64,000 nucleotides of DNA from Cricetomys ansorgei (GCA_026225945.1 JAMJFZ010004031.1:5388001-5452000), one strand, 5' to 3'. Positions 1 to 11,378 are shown, counted from the first letter of the stretch. A program made the numbers and translations. The notes: a model not told the origin generated them from the letters alone.

Positions 1-124
1 GTTATTCTTCTAACTGTATAATAATGTCTTGTATGAACTCTATCATGTCACATGTTTGTTCCTGATGTCTAACTCCATGGTCATAAAAGACTTAAACAGA
101 AAGCACACCATGTTGCTTAGAGAT

Positions 125-545
125 GAACTTTAATGTGCACTCAGAACATCCAGAACTAGGACAAGTACAGAAACTTAAAATCGCATCAACTCACCCCCAC
201 ACTTCATCACGGATGCTGGACGGAACTCAGGGGCACACCCTCCCCTGAAGGAGTGCTGGCAGCTAATGGTAGTTGGAGGAAAGGGCATGACTTTCTCCAG
301 TGGTGTAGCCACTGATAAGATGCTCTTGCTCAGTATATAACCACCTGCCCACCACGCTTGGGCCAGAAACTCCAATTAAACGCAGTGGGTCACAGACCAG
401 CAGAAAACCCGAAAGTAGAAGGGCTTTGTGAGAAGAAGGGCTCCAGTGGGAGAGGGAGGAGGATGACAGTGGGGAATGGGAGATGAAAAACAATGAAGAT
501 TCACTGTAAAACGTATGAAATTGCTAAGCTATTAAAAAATTAAAG
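125..545 (+). mobile_element. L1 (Lx-type) 3' UTR fragment
   Basis: The stretch resembles the 3' UTR of old rodent Lx-type L1 elements. It has the TGGTAGTTGGAGG block, then a segment like 'GGTGTAGCCACTGATAAG', then a purine-rich GGGAGAGGGAGGAGG tract, and an AT-rich end around 530. There is no coding capacity. The assignment is from recalled family features, not a database search. Confidence 0.55.
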
Positions 546-919
546 AGACTTTTTTTTCTTTTAGTATAATTAATTATATTTTATATAAGAAAGAAAGAAA
601 ACCTTCTTTCTTTCTGTAGCATAGTTAACATGAAAGCCTGCCCCTGTTCAGGTTAACATTTTAAACACAAGTAAATATTTTGGTCATTTTAATGTCAATC
701 TAGTTGGATACTTTTTTTAAATTAAATTAAACTTTAAGGACTCAGTAAGTCGGGTGCACTCATTTTACCAACTACTAGAATTCACCTGAGTGTAAATTAG
801 GTGGTTCATAAAACTACCTTAGCATGTTAGCAAAAGGCAAGATTTGAGGACTGGAAGTGCCAGAAAGGTCTAGAATAGTGTGGGGGCAACATCTAGACTT
901 TGTGGGAAAGGAGGGGGGG

Positions 920-1143
920 GTGCTAGAGAGATAGCTTAGCAGTTAAGAGGCATCTGCTTTTACAGAAGATCAGGGTGCCGTTACCAGTGCTCACATGGTG
1001 GTTCACAACTGCTTGTAACTCCAGACATCCTCTTCTGGCATTTATAGGCACCTGCACACGCACACACGCACACACACACACACGCGCACACGCACACACA
1101 CACACGCACGCACGCACGCACGCACTCAAATAAATTTTTTTAA
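920..1143 (+). mobile_element. B2 SINE with CA-rich tail
   Basis: The tRNA-derived head (GAGAGATAGCTTAGCAGTTAAGAGG) and body (GTTCACAACTGCTTGTAACTCC) are followed by a CACACG-rich microsatellite and AAATAAATTTTTTT, as in rodent B2 elements. Confidence 0.85.
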
Positions 1144-1386
1144 ATGTAGTAGCCTAGAACTGCTAAGGAAAGCAAAGCAATTAAAATTCAACATGAGCAG
1201 TGGAACTTTCTGTCCTGCTGTATGCTTGTTACCACCTGCTGGGGGAGCTAGGGTTCAAGGACAGTCAAGCATGTGGGATTGCTGAGTCAGTCCTTGCTTT
1301 TGGACTCAGAGCTGTGACTGTTTAAAAAATACCCTGGTGGGAGCACCCCGACTCCTGGGCCTGATTTTCTTCTCTGCCCCTGGCAG

Positions 1387-1674
1387 CGGAGACAGCACCA
1401 CCCAACTTCGCTCAGCGGCTGCAGAGCATGACTGTGAGACAAGGAAGCCAAGTACGACTCCAAGTGAGAGTGACTGGAATCCCTACACCTGTGGTGAAGT
1501 TCTACCGGGATGGAGCCGAGATCCAGAGCTCCCTTGATTTCCAAATTTCTCAAGAAGGCGACCTCTACAGCTTACTGATTGCAGAAGCATACCCTGAAGA
1601 CTCCGGGACCTATTCCGTGAATGCTACCAACAGCGTTGGAAGAGCTACTTCCACTGCAGAATTACTGGTTCAAG
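1387..1674 (+). CDS. Ttn: Titin exon 4: Ig domain Z2
   Basis: The 288-nt exon enters with two bases that complete an Ala codon and leaves in phase 1. It encodes the complete second Ig domain, reading AETAPPNFAQRLQSMTVRQG at the start and ending TSTAELLVQG. The usual Ig tryptophan is replaced (KFYRDG), and the Cys of the Y-corner is replaced by Ser/Val (PEDSGTYSV). Z1-Z2 is the N-terminal anchor of titin that binds telethonin (T-cap) at the Z-disc edge. The acceptor is TGGCAG and the donor GTATGT. Confidence 0.97.
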
Positions 1675-2149
1675 GTATGTGGAGGAGGCTAAGGAGGAGA
1701 ACGGGGGTTGGGGTAGGAGTGTGTGCGGCCGGGGGTCCACCTGCCTCCCCCAGATGGCAGCCCTGGAGATGCTAGCTGAGCTAAGATCAAAGCTGTCTTT
1801 TCTACCCCCAGCAGAAGAAGGTCTCTGGGGCTCTAGGCAAGAGTTCAGTGTTGAAGCTCACTGCAGTTGTTCACCCAGGATGATAATGAGAACACATATC
1901 AGTTGAGTGATGTACATGTTATTGACAAACAATGGAATATCTAAATAAGTAATCTAAGGAAATTCCTTTCTAATAAACATTTTCTATTTTTAAATCTCAC
2001 TGACCTTCATCCAGAAGCCGCAACTTGCGGCACTTCCTCTACTGTCACGCACAGAAAATTGTGCTGACTTTCTTATCACAACTAATGGATTCTCTTTTAA
2101 AAGAGTCTTGGTTTTCGCCCCTGAAACACCCATCTTTCCATATCCACAG
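1675..2149 (+). other. Intron 4
   Basis: A 475-nt intron with donor GTATGT and acceptor CACAG. No repeat or exon-like signal was seen. Confidence 0.85.
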
Positions 2150-2235
2150 GAGAAGAAGTAGTACCTGCCAAAAAGACAAAGACGATTGTTTCGACTGCTC
2201 AGATTTCAGAAACAAGACAAACCCGGATTGAAAAG
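2150..2235 (+). CDS. Ttn: Titin exon 5: linker after Z2
   Basis: The 86-nt exon completes a Gly codon and then reads EEVVPAKKTKTIVSTAQISE and on to TRIEK, ending in phase 0 before GTGATT. It is a basic, Ser/Thr-rich linker with no fold visible. Human titin has an EEEVPAKK-type sequence here, so the join to exon 4 is secure. Confidence 0.95.
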
Positions 2236-2328
2236 GTGATTTTCCTGTAAAACAGCTCCCAGCCTGGCAGGTTGTTGTTTCCCTGGCTCTTCCTACTCAC
2301 CATGGCCACTGGTCTCATATTTTTTCAG

Positions 2329-2570
2329 AAAATTGAAGCCCACTTTGATGCCAGATCAATCGCAACAGTTGAGATGGTGATAGATGGTGCCACTGGTCAG
2401 CTGCCACATAAAACACCTCCCAGGATACCTCCTAAGCCAAAGTCAAGGTCTCCAACACCACCTTCCATTGCTGCCAAAACACAGCTGGCTCGACAGCAGT
2501 CCCCATCACCCATAAGACACTCCCCCTCCCCAGTCAGACATGTGCGGGCACCGACCCCATCTCCGGTCAG
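2329..2570 (+). CDS. Ttn: Titin exon 6: SP-rich Z-disc linker, first part
   Basis: The 242-nt exon begins KIEAHFDARSIATVEMVIDG. It then becomes a Pro/Ser/Arg-rich segment with repeated SPSPIR / SPSPVR units and ends in phase 2. These are the SPXR-type motifs of the Z-disc linker, reported as proline-directed phosphorylation sites in developing muscle. The upstream intron is only 93 nt. The donor is GTAAGC. Confidence 0.96.
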
Positions 2571-3055
2571 GTAAGCCTTCTCTCAGAAGATTGTGTTACT
2601 TACACATTTTTTTTTTTTAAATTAAGTGTCATGCAATCAGAGGTACAGCATGTAAAACAAAAACAAAAAAGGTACCAAGAAGTCCCTGAATGTGATCTTT
2701 ACAAATCCTCACCTTCCGCGGGTAAATTGAAGAAGTTTATTAACTTTGGTTCTGAATTCTGATTTGCAGTCCATTCAACAAATACACACTGTGGGGGGCA
2801 AAACATAACATGGGGAGGAAGAATTATGCAGAATTTAGAGTTAAATCTCCCCAAAGTCAATCACCTGGACTACTTGCTTCCAGTTTGATCGGAGGCACTA
2901 GTTATAATAATCACTATGATTATGGTTTACCATATGATATGGTTTACCACCTCTGTGTCAAAGTCCTCCTATGTTTTCTCATTAAATATTCACAACCCCG
3001 AGGAAACGTGGTCCCCAATATTCTGGGTATGAAGCCAGAGCTAAAGAAGTTAGGA

Positions 3056-3225
3056 GGGAGGCTGGAGAGATGACTCAGTGGTTAAGGGCACTGGTTGCTC
3101 TTCCAGAGGACCCAGGTTCAATTCCCAGCAATCACATGGCAGCTCACAACTGTCTGTGGCTCCATTTCCAGGGGATCTCACACCAATGCACGTACAATAA
3201 AATTAAATAATTTTTTTTTAAAGTT
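3056..3225 (+). mobile_element. B2 SINE
   Basis: It reads GGCTGGAGAGATGACTCAGTGG, then TTAAGGGCACTGG, then CCAGAGGACCCAGGTTCAATTCC, the classic B2 head with A- and B-box-like motifs. It ends in AATAAAATTAAATAATTTTTTTT. Confidence 0.92.
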
Positions 3226-4076
3226 AGGAGGCTTTCCTAAGACCTTAGTTGTGTCCTCTGTGAAAATAAAGGGAATCTCAGCCAGACTAATTTGACAGTG
3301 TTTTGTAAGGAATCAGTCAATGAGCTCATTAGTCGAAGGTGTCCCTTGAAAATAGAAAATCATTATTCAAAGGCGCATACTTCTAAATAACAAGCAAAAC
3401 CTTCTAAATATTTTCCATAGGTTTACATTATTTTATCTAAAAAGTAAAGTGGACTTCTATGTTTAGCTAAAATGTGGGAGTTTTATGAAGTGAGCCTGTA
3501 TCATCAGTGCTCAGAAATTATACAATCAAATACAAATTACCCCACAGCAGTGAAGCTGGGATTTAGTCTATAGTGAGGCTTTTAAAATGATGAGCTACAA
3601 ACTCTACAAAATTCGACATACAGAAAAAGTGTATCTTAATCAATTCAAATGAAGTTAAAAAAAAAATCACATAGATCAAGTCCTCCTGCTAAGAAAATTA
3701 AAGTGGAATAACAAGACAGTTGACCTAAGAAATCCAAAGTCAGTGTAAAGTTACTGTGATCAAAATAACACGATGGGTCTAAGGTGTAGTGGAGGGGTGC
3801 TTGCTGGCACGTGTGAGCTGGGGTTGGGCACCCAACCGTGAGAAAAGAATGACCAGGACACCACATTAAGGGCACACGAGGGAGTACAGAAATAGATTGA
3901 GGTGTACAGAGAATTTGTTTTTTAATCAAGACGAAGGATATTTTACTTTACAAAACTGGCCTACGTAGCTGCCTATTCTGAAGAAAGCAAACCCAGGCCT
4001 CTACCTGATACCGTTTATAAAATAAGCAGCATCTTGATTAAAGTGATAAATAAAAAAAAATCACAGGAAATCCAGC

Positions 4077-4290
4077 AAAATGGTTTGGTGGGCAAAGGTG
4101 CTTGCCACCAACCCTGGCCACCTGAGTTCAATCCTTGGGACGAAGCTGGTGGACAGAAAGACCTGACTTCCAGAAGCTGACTCCTAACCTCCACTCCAGC
4201 ATGCTGGTACCCACCCCTGACACACGCACACGCACACACACACGCACACACACACCACACGAATGCACACAAATAAAAAGACATGATAAG
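4077..4290 (+). mobile_element. B2-type SINE with CA-rich tail
   Basis: A diverged B2-like head (TGGGCAAAGGTGCTTGCC...CCTGAGTTCAATCC) is followed by CACACGCACACG and AAATAAAAAG. It ends about 55 nt before the next B1. Confidence 0.8.
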
Positions 4291-4345
4291 AAATTAAAGG
4301 GATAGAAGAAATGTTTATGGAGGAGACCTTTTAAAAATGTTCGCA

Positions 4346-4510
4346 AGCCAGGTAGTGGCGGCACAGGCCTTTAATCCTAGCACTCAGGAGGCAGAGGCAG
4401 GCGGATCTCTGTGAGTTCAAGGCCAGCCTGGTCTGCAGTGTGAGTTCCAGGACAGCAGAGAAACCCTGTCTTGAAAAACAAAACAACAACAACAACAACA
4501 AAAAAAATGG
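4346..4510 (+). mobile_element. B1 SINE
   Basis: It shows the 7SL-derived B1 pattern GCCAGGTAGTGGCGGCACAGG, then GGAGGCAGAGGCAGGCGGATC, then GAGAAACCCTGTCTTGAAAAA, with an (AAC)n-rich tail. Confidence 0.95.
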
Positions 4511-7026
4511 TTTGCAGATCCACAGTAAAAATCCCAATAAAAATTAAAACATCTTTATGGCAGAAAAGCAAGATCATTGTTGGACTAAATAGTGCATTTA
4601 TGTGAGAAAAAAATAAATTATAAGCTTCCTTCTGAAGGTACTTCATTATTTTTGCCAGAATAAACACCACCTAGCTACAATGTATACAATGCCAGTCCAA
4701 AAACAGCAGCCTGAACACTCTACAGGATTATGCTGAATCAGACTTTGTGAACCATCAAATCACAGGCAACTCCGGAGGGGAAATTAAGAGGAACTTATAA
4801 GGAAGAACAGGAAATATCGAGACTACAAAATACAAAATGCATTTCAGAGTTCCACCAATTGATTTCTAAAGGAAGAAATTCATGCAAAAGAAGCTTAAAG
4901 ATGTGGAGAAAGGCAATATGAGTGTCTAATCAATGTATTAGAATGTGCTAACTATCTTCTAATTTTTATTTTGGCCTCTTGAAAAATCGAAGAGATTTGG
5001 CCAGAACTAACATGACAACTTAACAAAAAGCTTAGTTTTAAAAAGATCATTTTTTTTAAAATGTGTTTAATCTCAGGCTGTTTACAGGTTTGCATACCAT
5101 GAAATCACAAGACAGGCCAATTGCAATCTCTGAGAGATAACAGCCTTACTCTGTGTTAAACTCAGGCCTGAGGGCCGTTTAGAACTACAGACATTTCCTG
5201 ACCCTCCTGGAGCACAGTAGCCATCTTAGCCTTCTGAGAGTTTATTAGTGGGAATCCAGTTACGTAACCTGCAAAATTTGCTTTAAAATAATTACAAACT
5301 ATAAATGCCAATTTGTGAGGAAAATAATGGTTATCCCAGATGGACTCCTTCCTAAAATGTCCCATGGATTGTTTTCGATTTTTGTTGTAGATAAGGCAAG
5401 CATATTTCACTGGATCAGGTGCATTGTAGTAGCTAGCTGTGACCAAGTGATTTTTTTTTTTTGTTGTTGTAAGTGCAGAAATAAGCACTTTCCTGTAATG
5501 GCTCAAATTACATTGATTTTCACAGTTATGGGCTTTCCTGCAGCCTGCTGATAATCACCCATGTCATGCTAATCATGTCTCAGGGTCCTTTTGAATTAAA
5601 CCCACTTTGCTAGGAACAGCAAGAACAAAGAAATTCCAAAGTAGGAAGCTCCTTTTTGCCTTTCTCCACTTGGCCAGGACCCCACGTCATTCCAGCCTGC
5701 TCTTTGCTGTATTTCCAAGGCGGTTCCTTTTCACAATAGATGCATATTTGTTAGACCTCCCTTCATCTTAATTACAATTTCTTTTTCTAAAATGTACATC
5801 GTTTTTTTTTCTCTCACACAGCCTTTTACAAGAAAATGACTAACTGTGTCTTCATGAAACGGGTTGATGTAATAGTCTGCAAAGTTATTCTGCATTTTAA
5901 AGAAAATGTCACTGAACCTTCAGTTTAGTTGGGAGAATTGTTTTATTTATGATTGATGTAAACTAAATATCGTATGCAAATGTCAGAATACATTGACAAA
6001 CAGGTCTCTGTGTGCAGAATTTGTGAAGCAATACTGCCACCAAGAGGTAAAATAGAGTATAACTAATTGAAAATTAATTTTGAAAAAAAAAAAAAAAAAA
6101 CAAAAAACTGAATAGTTGGGTTTGTGCCTAGAATGATTGCTGGCGATAGCAAGCTGGTTGCTTGTGCTATGATTGTTAGGATTTAGTGACCACATCCTTT
6201 AATAGTCCCTATTTGCACTTTGGATAAATACACACATAAAGAAAGCAAGCAATGAAAACTATTTGGGAACTTAATAAAAAGGTTTCAAAGGAGCTGATTT
6301 ACAAGATAATTTTAATATTACATAAAGGAAGTCCTTGTTGTGATAAGATAAACGTGGAGACAGAAATAATTCAAAGGAATTAAAGAGTTACCCACAAACA
6401 CTTTGGACTAAGACAGCAGTCCTGCACTGCATAGGACAGCCAGTTCCCAAGGTGATTGTGCAAAGCTCAGCAAGAAAGCTCCCACCTGACCTGGAATCTC
6501 ACAAGTTGCTGCTGTGGTCGAGACTATGGGAGATAAGAGAAGAACAGGATGGGGGTAGAGAAGGGGGAAATGACTTGTTTAGCACGAGCATTCGGTTACC
6601 AAAACCATATAACACCTGTTAGACTTTTCTCCCATCCCCAACTGGAGCTGGGAACGTGCTGTCCTTTCTACACCGTTGCTTTAAGGGAGCTTCTTTTACT
6701 GTCTTGGGTTTTATTGTTTGTTTGTTTTACTTTATTTTATATTTTCCTAATGCCAGAAGGTGAATAGGGGCACGTATCTTCAGCTCACTTAACCAGAATT
6801 AAATCTGATTCCCTTCCAGGGTCGCAGCAGATAAGCGTGTTGCTTATTGAGATTTAAAATCAATGACTTTCAGGTGCATTATGTACCCTCCGGATAGGCT
6901 GTGGAGGCACACATTTTAACACTCAGCCTCCAAACACTGCCAGGTTCTCATCCCATCATCTAAATCCCATCACTCCTGCTGGAGTTTCTTGCCCTGATGC
7001 TCTGACCTCTGCCGTTTGGTTTCCAG

Positions 7027-7333
7027 GTCCGTGTCTCCAGCAGGGAGGATCTCCACTTCCCCCATCAGATCTGTTAAGTCACCACTGCTCACCCGAAAGA
7101 CTCAGACGAGCACAGTGGCCACGGGCCCGGAAGTGCCTCCTCCTTGGAAGCAGGAGGGCTACGTGGCCTCCTCGACTGAGGCTGAGATGAGAGAGACGAC
7201 GATGACAAGCTCGACTCAGATCAGAAGAGAAGAGAGATGGGAAGGGAGATACGGTGTCCAGGAGCAAGTGACCATCAGCGGAGCAGCAGGCGCTGCCGCC
7301 AGTGTGTCAGCCGCTGCTATTGGAACGAAGGAG
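7027..7333 (+). CDS. Ttn: Titin exon 7: SP-rich linker, second part
   Basis: The 307-nt exon completes an Arg codon and reads SVSPAGRISTSPIRSVKSPL, continuing the SPXR phosphorylation motifs. It goes on to PPPWKQEGYVASS, an acidic/Thr-rich region and RWEGRYGVQEQVTISGAAGA, ending IGTKE in phase 0. The donor is GTACAG. The alanine-rich end leads directly into the first Z-repeat. Confidence 0.96.
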
Positions 7334-7661
7334 GTACAGGCAGAACTCTTTGCTTTCCCCCCATTTCACCTTTTGTTACCACTGACCGAGTTTCAGAGCA
7401 GGTGTAGGGGTTAGAGAGGAAATGCATAGGAGCCTAATCAAGGTCAGTTGTTGTGCCTTATCAAGGCATCTATGATTGGGTCAAAGACTAATCTGTGAGG
7501 TTTGCATAAAGTACGGGTTTTAATGATGCAGACCTTGCCTTTCTGTGCAATAATGGGCAATTGCACGTGGGTTTTTTTTTTTTTTTTGCTCCTCAGTTTT
7601 CATAAATTTTCTGCCAGGTGTGTCGTTTTAAAAGCACTGTGCTTTGTGATTGACGGTACAG
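7334..7661 (+). other. Intron 7
   Basis: A 328-nt intron with a poly(T) tract at 7571-7588 and acceptor GTACAG. Nothing else was seen. Confidence 0.85.
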
Positions 7662-7814
7662 GTGAGGCAAGAGACGGACAAGAGTGCAGCTGTTGCGACT
7701 GTCGTCGCCGCCGTTGATATGGCCAGAGTGAGAGAACCAGTTATCAGTGCTGTAGAGCAAACTGCTCAGAAGACAACCACGACTGCTGTGCGCGTCCAAC
7801 CTGCTCAAGAACAG
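7662..7814 (+). CDS. Ttn: Titin exon 8: Z-repeat 1
   Basis: A 153-nt, phase 0-0 exon of 51 codons. It reads VRQETDKSAAVATVVAAVDM and on to EQTAQKTTTT and PAQEQ. The AVATVVAAVD core is shared with Z-repeat 7 and is the helical alpha-actinin-2 binding type of repeat. The donor GTACCC departs from the usual consensus, and a GC-rich duplicated sequence lies a few bases downstream. Confidence 0.95.
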
Positions 7815-8479
7815 GTACCCGCGGGGCCACCAGGGGGTGCTGAGCGCACCCGGCTCATCCCCGCGGTCAGCAATCGGGCATTCAAATCCCTGGGTGAACC
7901 AAATCTTGCTGAACGCACCCGGCTCATCCCCGCGGTCTGAAGGCAGCAGGCAGCCCAGCATGGCCCAGGTTTTTAGAGCTTCCCAAGGAAAAGGTGGCCA
8001 GAAATATCAAATGTGTTTAAGCTGTAAATATCACAGGAGCAGACCAGGTCAGAGGAAATACCTGAGCTATGTGAGGCAAGCAAAAGCTAACTACTGTATT
8101 CAAGGCATCCAGAGACTGCTAGCGGCTGGCAGACACGGAACAAAAGGCCAATCAAAGTCCCAGTTCAGTTCCGCTGTAAGCTAGGCGTGGAAACTACTAC
8201 TTCAAGGCAGGCATTAGAATCTCTCAGCGTCCCTGAAGGACCTTGGCTTTTTACTTTTTTTCAAAACAAGTGTGACATTTGATTTATGGCTGGAAAGGAA
8301 TATAAACACAAGGTCACATCCCACCTTGGGTTTGAGTAGACTTTATTTCAGTCTAAAAGCTCTCCAGCTTTCCTCCCTGCCCTATGGGTTGGTGGTTACA
8401 CCCTAGTCCTGATGTGTTATGGTAAACTTCTGAGTGATGGGTACTGAAATGTTTCTCTTCTCTCTTTCATGAAAATCAG
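7815..8479 (+). other. Intron 8, with GC-rich duplicated sequence
   Basis: A 665-nt intron. Its first 125 nt are unusually GC- and CpG-rich and contain a 30-bp direct repeat, listed separately. The rest is unique sequence ending in the acceptor AATCAG. Confidence 0.8.
7839..7937 (+). repeat. 30-bp direct repeat pair (GC-rich)
   Basis: GCTGAGCGCACCCGGCTCAT followed by CCCCGCGGTC at 7839-7868 recurs at 7908-7937 with one mismatch (GAGCG/GAACG), a 69-bp period. The spacer contains GCATTCAAATCCC, which only loosely resembles a pol III B box. I could not name a repeat family; a solo LTR or other retroelement fragment is possible. Confidence 0.75.
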
Positions 8480-8617
8480 GTAAGAAAAGAGGCAGAGAAG
8501 ACTGCAGTAACCAAGATTGTAGTTGCTGCCGATAAAGCCAAGGAACAAGAGTTAAAATCAAGAACCAGAGAAGTGATTGCAACAAAGCAAGAGCAGACGC
8601 ACATAACTCATGAGCAG
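8480..8617 (+). CDS. Ttn: Titin exon 9: Z-repeat 2
   Basis: A 138-nt exon of 46 codons, phase 0-0, reading VRKEAEKTAVTKIVVAADKA, then KEQELKSRTREVIATKQEQ, then THITHEQ. This is the standard Z-repeat length and pattern: RKE.EKT, a central V/I-rich helix, KEQE, and a KQEQ.HIT end. Internal Z-repeats vary in number by splicing, and being frame-neutral this exon can be skipped. Confidence 0.97.
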
Positions 8618-10020
8618 GTGAAGATGGTTTTTGATTTGCAATGCCCCAATGTGTTGATACAGATAAATATATATATATATATATATATTACTGTGAAGCA
8701 AGTTAATTCTGGGGCCACGTGTCTAGTTTCATGCTAATGGCACCATGGTGTCATGTATGTCTATGCTGAGCATGTGATATTAATGTCCCTTAGAGTCACT
8801 GAGTATTTATACTGAAAATAAAGTGAGGGTCGATCTCTCATCTAATGTGCTATAATCATCTACACGGATCATGGGCTAGCTACGTGGCTGTGGACCGGGA
8901 ACAGTCAGAGTTATAAAAAAAAGATGAAATAAGTGCTGTGATAGCAACAGGGGAGAATGGGAGGGGAAACCGAATCTGTCACTTTAAAAGCTTAGCGCTG
9001 CTTCCTGACTCCTTGGACATTAGCATGTGGGCTTCATATGGGATGGACAGCAGGACTGCAGTGGGTCAAGTGGTCACAGACCGGATTAGCCGCATTTGGG
9101 GAGAAGGCTTGTCCGTAGGGCTGTTGGCCAGTGGAGCCAGTTGTCCGTAGGATAGTTTGAGAGGATGAATTTCCAAATCCCTTTCCACCCTGTGGTCCTG
9201 ACTTCCAGTGATAAAGATCCCTAAGGATGGAAAGGGCTCGCTCCCTAGACATCAGATGGAATCAAAACCTCCCTCTGCGACTCAGGATTTGAGGACCCCT
9301 CTGCCTAAGATAGATCCCCCAAACTGCCTTTCCAGTGTGTCTCAATTTTAAACAAGCCTTGATAATAAAAAACCATTACCGTATTTAGAAAAAATAAAAT
9401 AAGATAGAGTAGAAAGGGAGCTCACAAATTATGCTTAGATTCTCATATTAAAGAGCCGGGCAAAATTACCTCTTGGGACTTTCATAGTAATAGTTGTGTT
9501 CTAAGATTACTTTCAGGTAGCAAAATTATCACCTAATTTAAGTTACCGTATAACCTTCTATGGAAGGCACAGATTTTGTTAAGGTAGACTGTAGCTCTCG
9601 ATAAAACAAGCAGTCCCGAGTCCAATAGTCCCTTTCCTCTAAAGAGACTACTGCACGGTTCAGAGAGAGGACTAATGCGTTAATATTAATTAAGGTATAA
9701 TGATTTATGTAATGACATTTCCAGAAAGGGAAGTTCAATTCTTCAAATTCCTACTTTGTTGTATTTAGTACTATGGTAATACCCCTGGAGATTGGGAAAC
9801 ATTAAGGTTCTGTGTTTTGTTTTTTTTTTTTGGTTTTGGTTTTGGTTTTTTTGAGACACGGTTTCTCTGTTGTAACTCTGGCTGTCCTGGAACTCACTCT
9901 GTAGACCAGGCTGGCCTGGAACTCACAGAGATCTGCCTGCCTCTGCCTCCCCAGTGCTGGGATTAAAGGTGTGCGCCACCACTGCTTGTCTAAGGTTCTG
10001 TTTTTAATCATTGATCGCAG
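8618..10020 (+). other. Intron 9
   Basis: A 1.4-kb intron with a (TA)n stretch near 8668-8688 and a B1 SINE close to its 3' end. The acceptor GATCGCAG ends at 10020. No other feature was seen. Confidence 0.85.
9813..9990 (-). mobile_element. B1 SINE, antisense, with target-site duplication
   Basis: On the + strand it shows a T-rich tail, TTTGAGACACGGTTTCTCTG, CTGTCCTGGAACTCACTCTG and GTGCTGGGATTAAAGGTGTG, so B1 is on the - strand. TAAGGTTCTGT flanks it at 9802-9812 and 9991-10001, an 11-bp direct repeat taken as the target-site duplication. The right flank lies 19 nt from the next exon. Confidence 0.95.
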
Positions 10021-10152
10021 ATAAGAAAAGAAACAGAAAAAGCATTTGTACCAAAGGTAGTGATCTCCGCAACTAAAGCCAAAGAGCAAGAAACTAGAAT
10101 TACCGGAGAAATTACTACAAAACAAGAGCAAAAGCAAATAACACAAGAAACA
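10021..10152 (+). CDS. Ttn: Titin exon 10: Z-repeat 3
   Basis: A 132-nt exon of 44 codons, two codons shorter than its neighbours and phase 0-0. It reads IRKETEKAFVPKVVISATKA, then KEQETRITGEITTKQEQKQ and ITQET. The donor GTAAGT is near-consensus. The acceptor lies immediately after a B1 insertion. Confidence 0.97.
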
Positions 10153-11240
10153 GTAAGTCTAGTTTTGTGATGTTTACAAATGCCACATTTCCAACCAGCT
10201 GTGTGTACCTTATACCCAGAACTCCAGACTAGAATCTCTGCGTCTCTTTCCCTCCTGCTGTTTGCCTGTGTTTAGTGTTGAAACTCTCCATGGTGGGAAC
10301 TCTGGTTTCTGTGCACTGTTTTGTGCCCACAAGATCAGTTTTGTGGAAACTCTACTTGAATAGTTTTTGGGGGGAGGAGGTAAACACTCTTGAACTTTCT
10401 AGATCATTCATAAACAGAAGGTACACCTCACTTCTGCTCACTAGCACATCAGTTTTGCACATGTAACCTGAGCCCTCAGTCACTCAGATTGGGACTTTCA
10501 GCCTTCACGAAGCTGTGAGGCACATGCCTATATGCACCTGCTGACACACATGCACACACCTTAGCCCCAAACACTCTAGGGGAAATGTTGGGCATTAGAG
10601 AATTCCTGGGTGACAAACATTGAAGTAAACACACAGGATATGGGAAGACAATTTTGATGTCACCCAAGTCTACTTTTCTCCCCCTTGTCACCAGATTTTA
10701 AGGGACAGTACTTTTATTTCAAGTTTTTTCACTTGGTTCTCCTCCAAAGCACTTGGCTGATCCTAAAGCTATTTTCTTTGAAGTCCATTCAGGAGCATTA
10801 TATTTGTAAAAGGCTAACCAGTGTCAGCTTCCCAGGTTCCTCTTACCTCGTCCTTGTATATAAAACAGACTTCTCATGACCAGGGGGTCAGTTAGGCAAG
10901 ATTTGTAACATAGGGATCCCTGTGGCCATCGCAGCATTGCAGACAGATGAATTTAGCCAGCCCGTGTTTTTCAGCCATTTGTCGGCAGCTATTCTTAACA
11001 TGTCAGCGTAGAGCAAAGGTGTCACCGTTTCAGTCCTGACACAATTTGTTAACGGGAAGCTTGGCAGAGAATTCCATTCCTCAGGAGAACAACGGCAGGC
11101 CGTAAGCACGTCTGAAATGGGGAGGTGACATTTTCTACCTCACCCCTAAGCCTTCAGTGTTCTGAATGTGGCCTGGCCGTCTTAACCAGTTCCCTTGTCC
11201 CCTTTGAAACTCAAATCTTCATTTTACTCTGCAAAATCAG
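10153..11240 (+). other. Intron 10
   Basis: A 1.1-kb intron of unique sequence. No clear repeat or exon-like stretch was recognised. The acceptor AAATCAG ends at 11240. Confidence 0.8.
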
Positions 11241-11378
11241 ATGAGACAGGAAACAGAGGGAATTGCCGCATCCGAGGCGGTCATTGCCACCGCCGAGGCC
11301 ACAAAGCTAGAGACGGCGGTGAGAGTTCAGGAAGAAATTGCCATACAACAAGATCAAATGCACCTCACTCACAAACAG
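11241..11378 (+). CDS. Ttn: Titin exon 11: Z-repeat 4
   Basis: A 138-nt exon of 46 codons, phase 0-0, reading MRQETEGIAASEAVIATAEA, then TKLETAVRVQEEIAIQQDQM and HLTHKQ. The core is more Ala/Glu-rich than in the other repeats. It is one of the repeats expected to be alternatively included. Confidence 0.96.

Larger units (their letters stand above)
1..1386 (+). other. Intron 3 (3' part)
   Basis: This is non-coding sequence upstream of the Z2 exon. It holds an L1 3' end and a B2 SINE, listed separately. The remainder is AT-rich with no exon-like signal. The acceptor TGGCAG ends at 1386. Confidence 0.85.
2571..7026 (+). other. Intron 6
   Basis: A 4.5-kb intron holding two B2 elements and one B1 element, listed separately, plus AT-rich unique sequence and a poly(A) tract near 6083-6100. 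No exon-like open stretch with splice sites was found. The acceptor TTCCAG ends at 7026. Confidence 0.85.

Noticed and set aside
175..493. Overlapping reverse-strand frames near the window start
   Set aside because: They fall within an L1 3' UTR remnant on the opposite strand, with no coding similarity.
3056..3225. tRNA-like A/B box sequences
   Set aside because: They belong to B2 and ID SINEs, which derive from tRNA genes. No functional tRNA gene was seen.
7837..8184. 115-codon open frame over the GC-rich intron 8 sequence
   Set aside because: It has no recognisable domain, its start lies within the duplicated repeat, and it sits inside a titin intron. It is probably repeat-derived noise.
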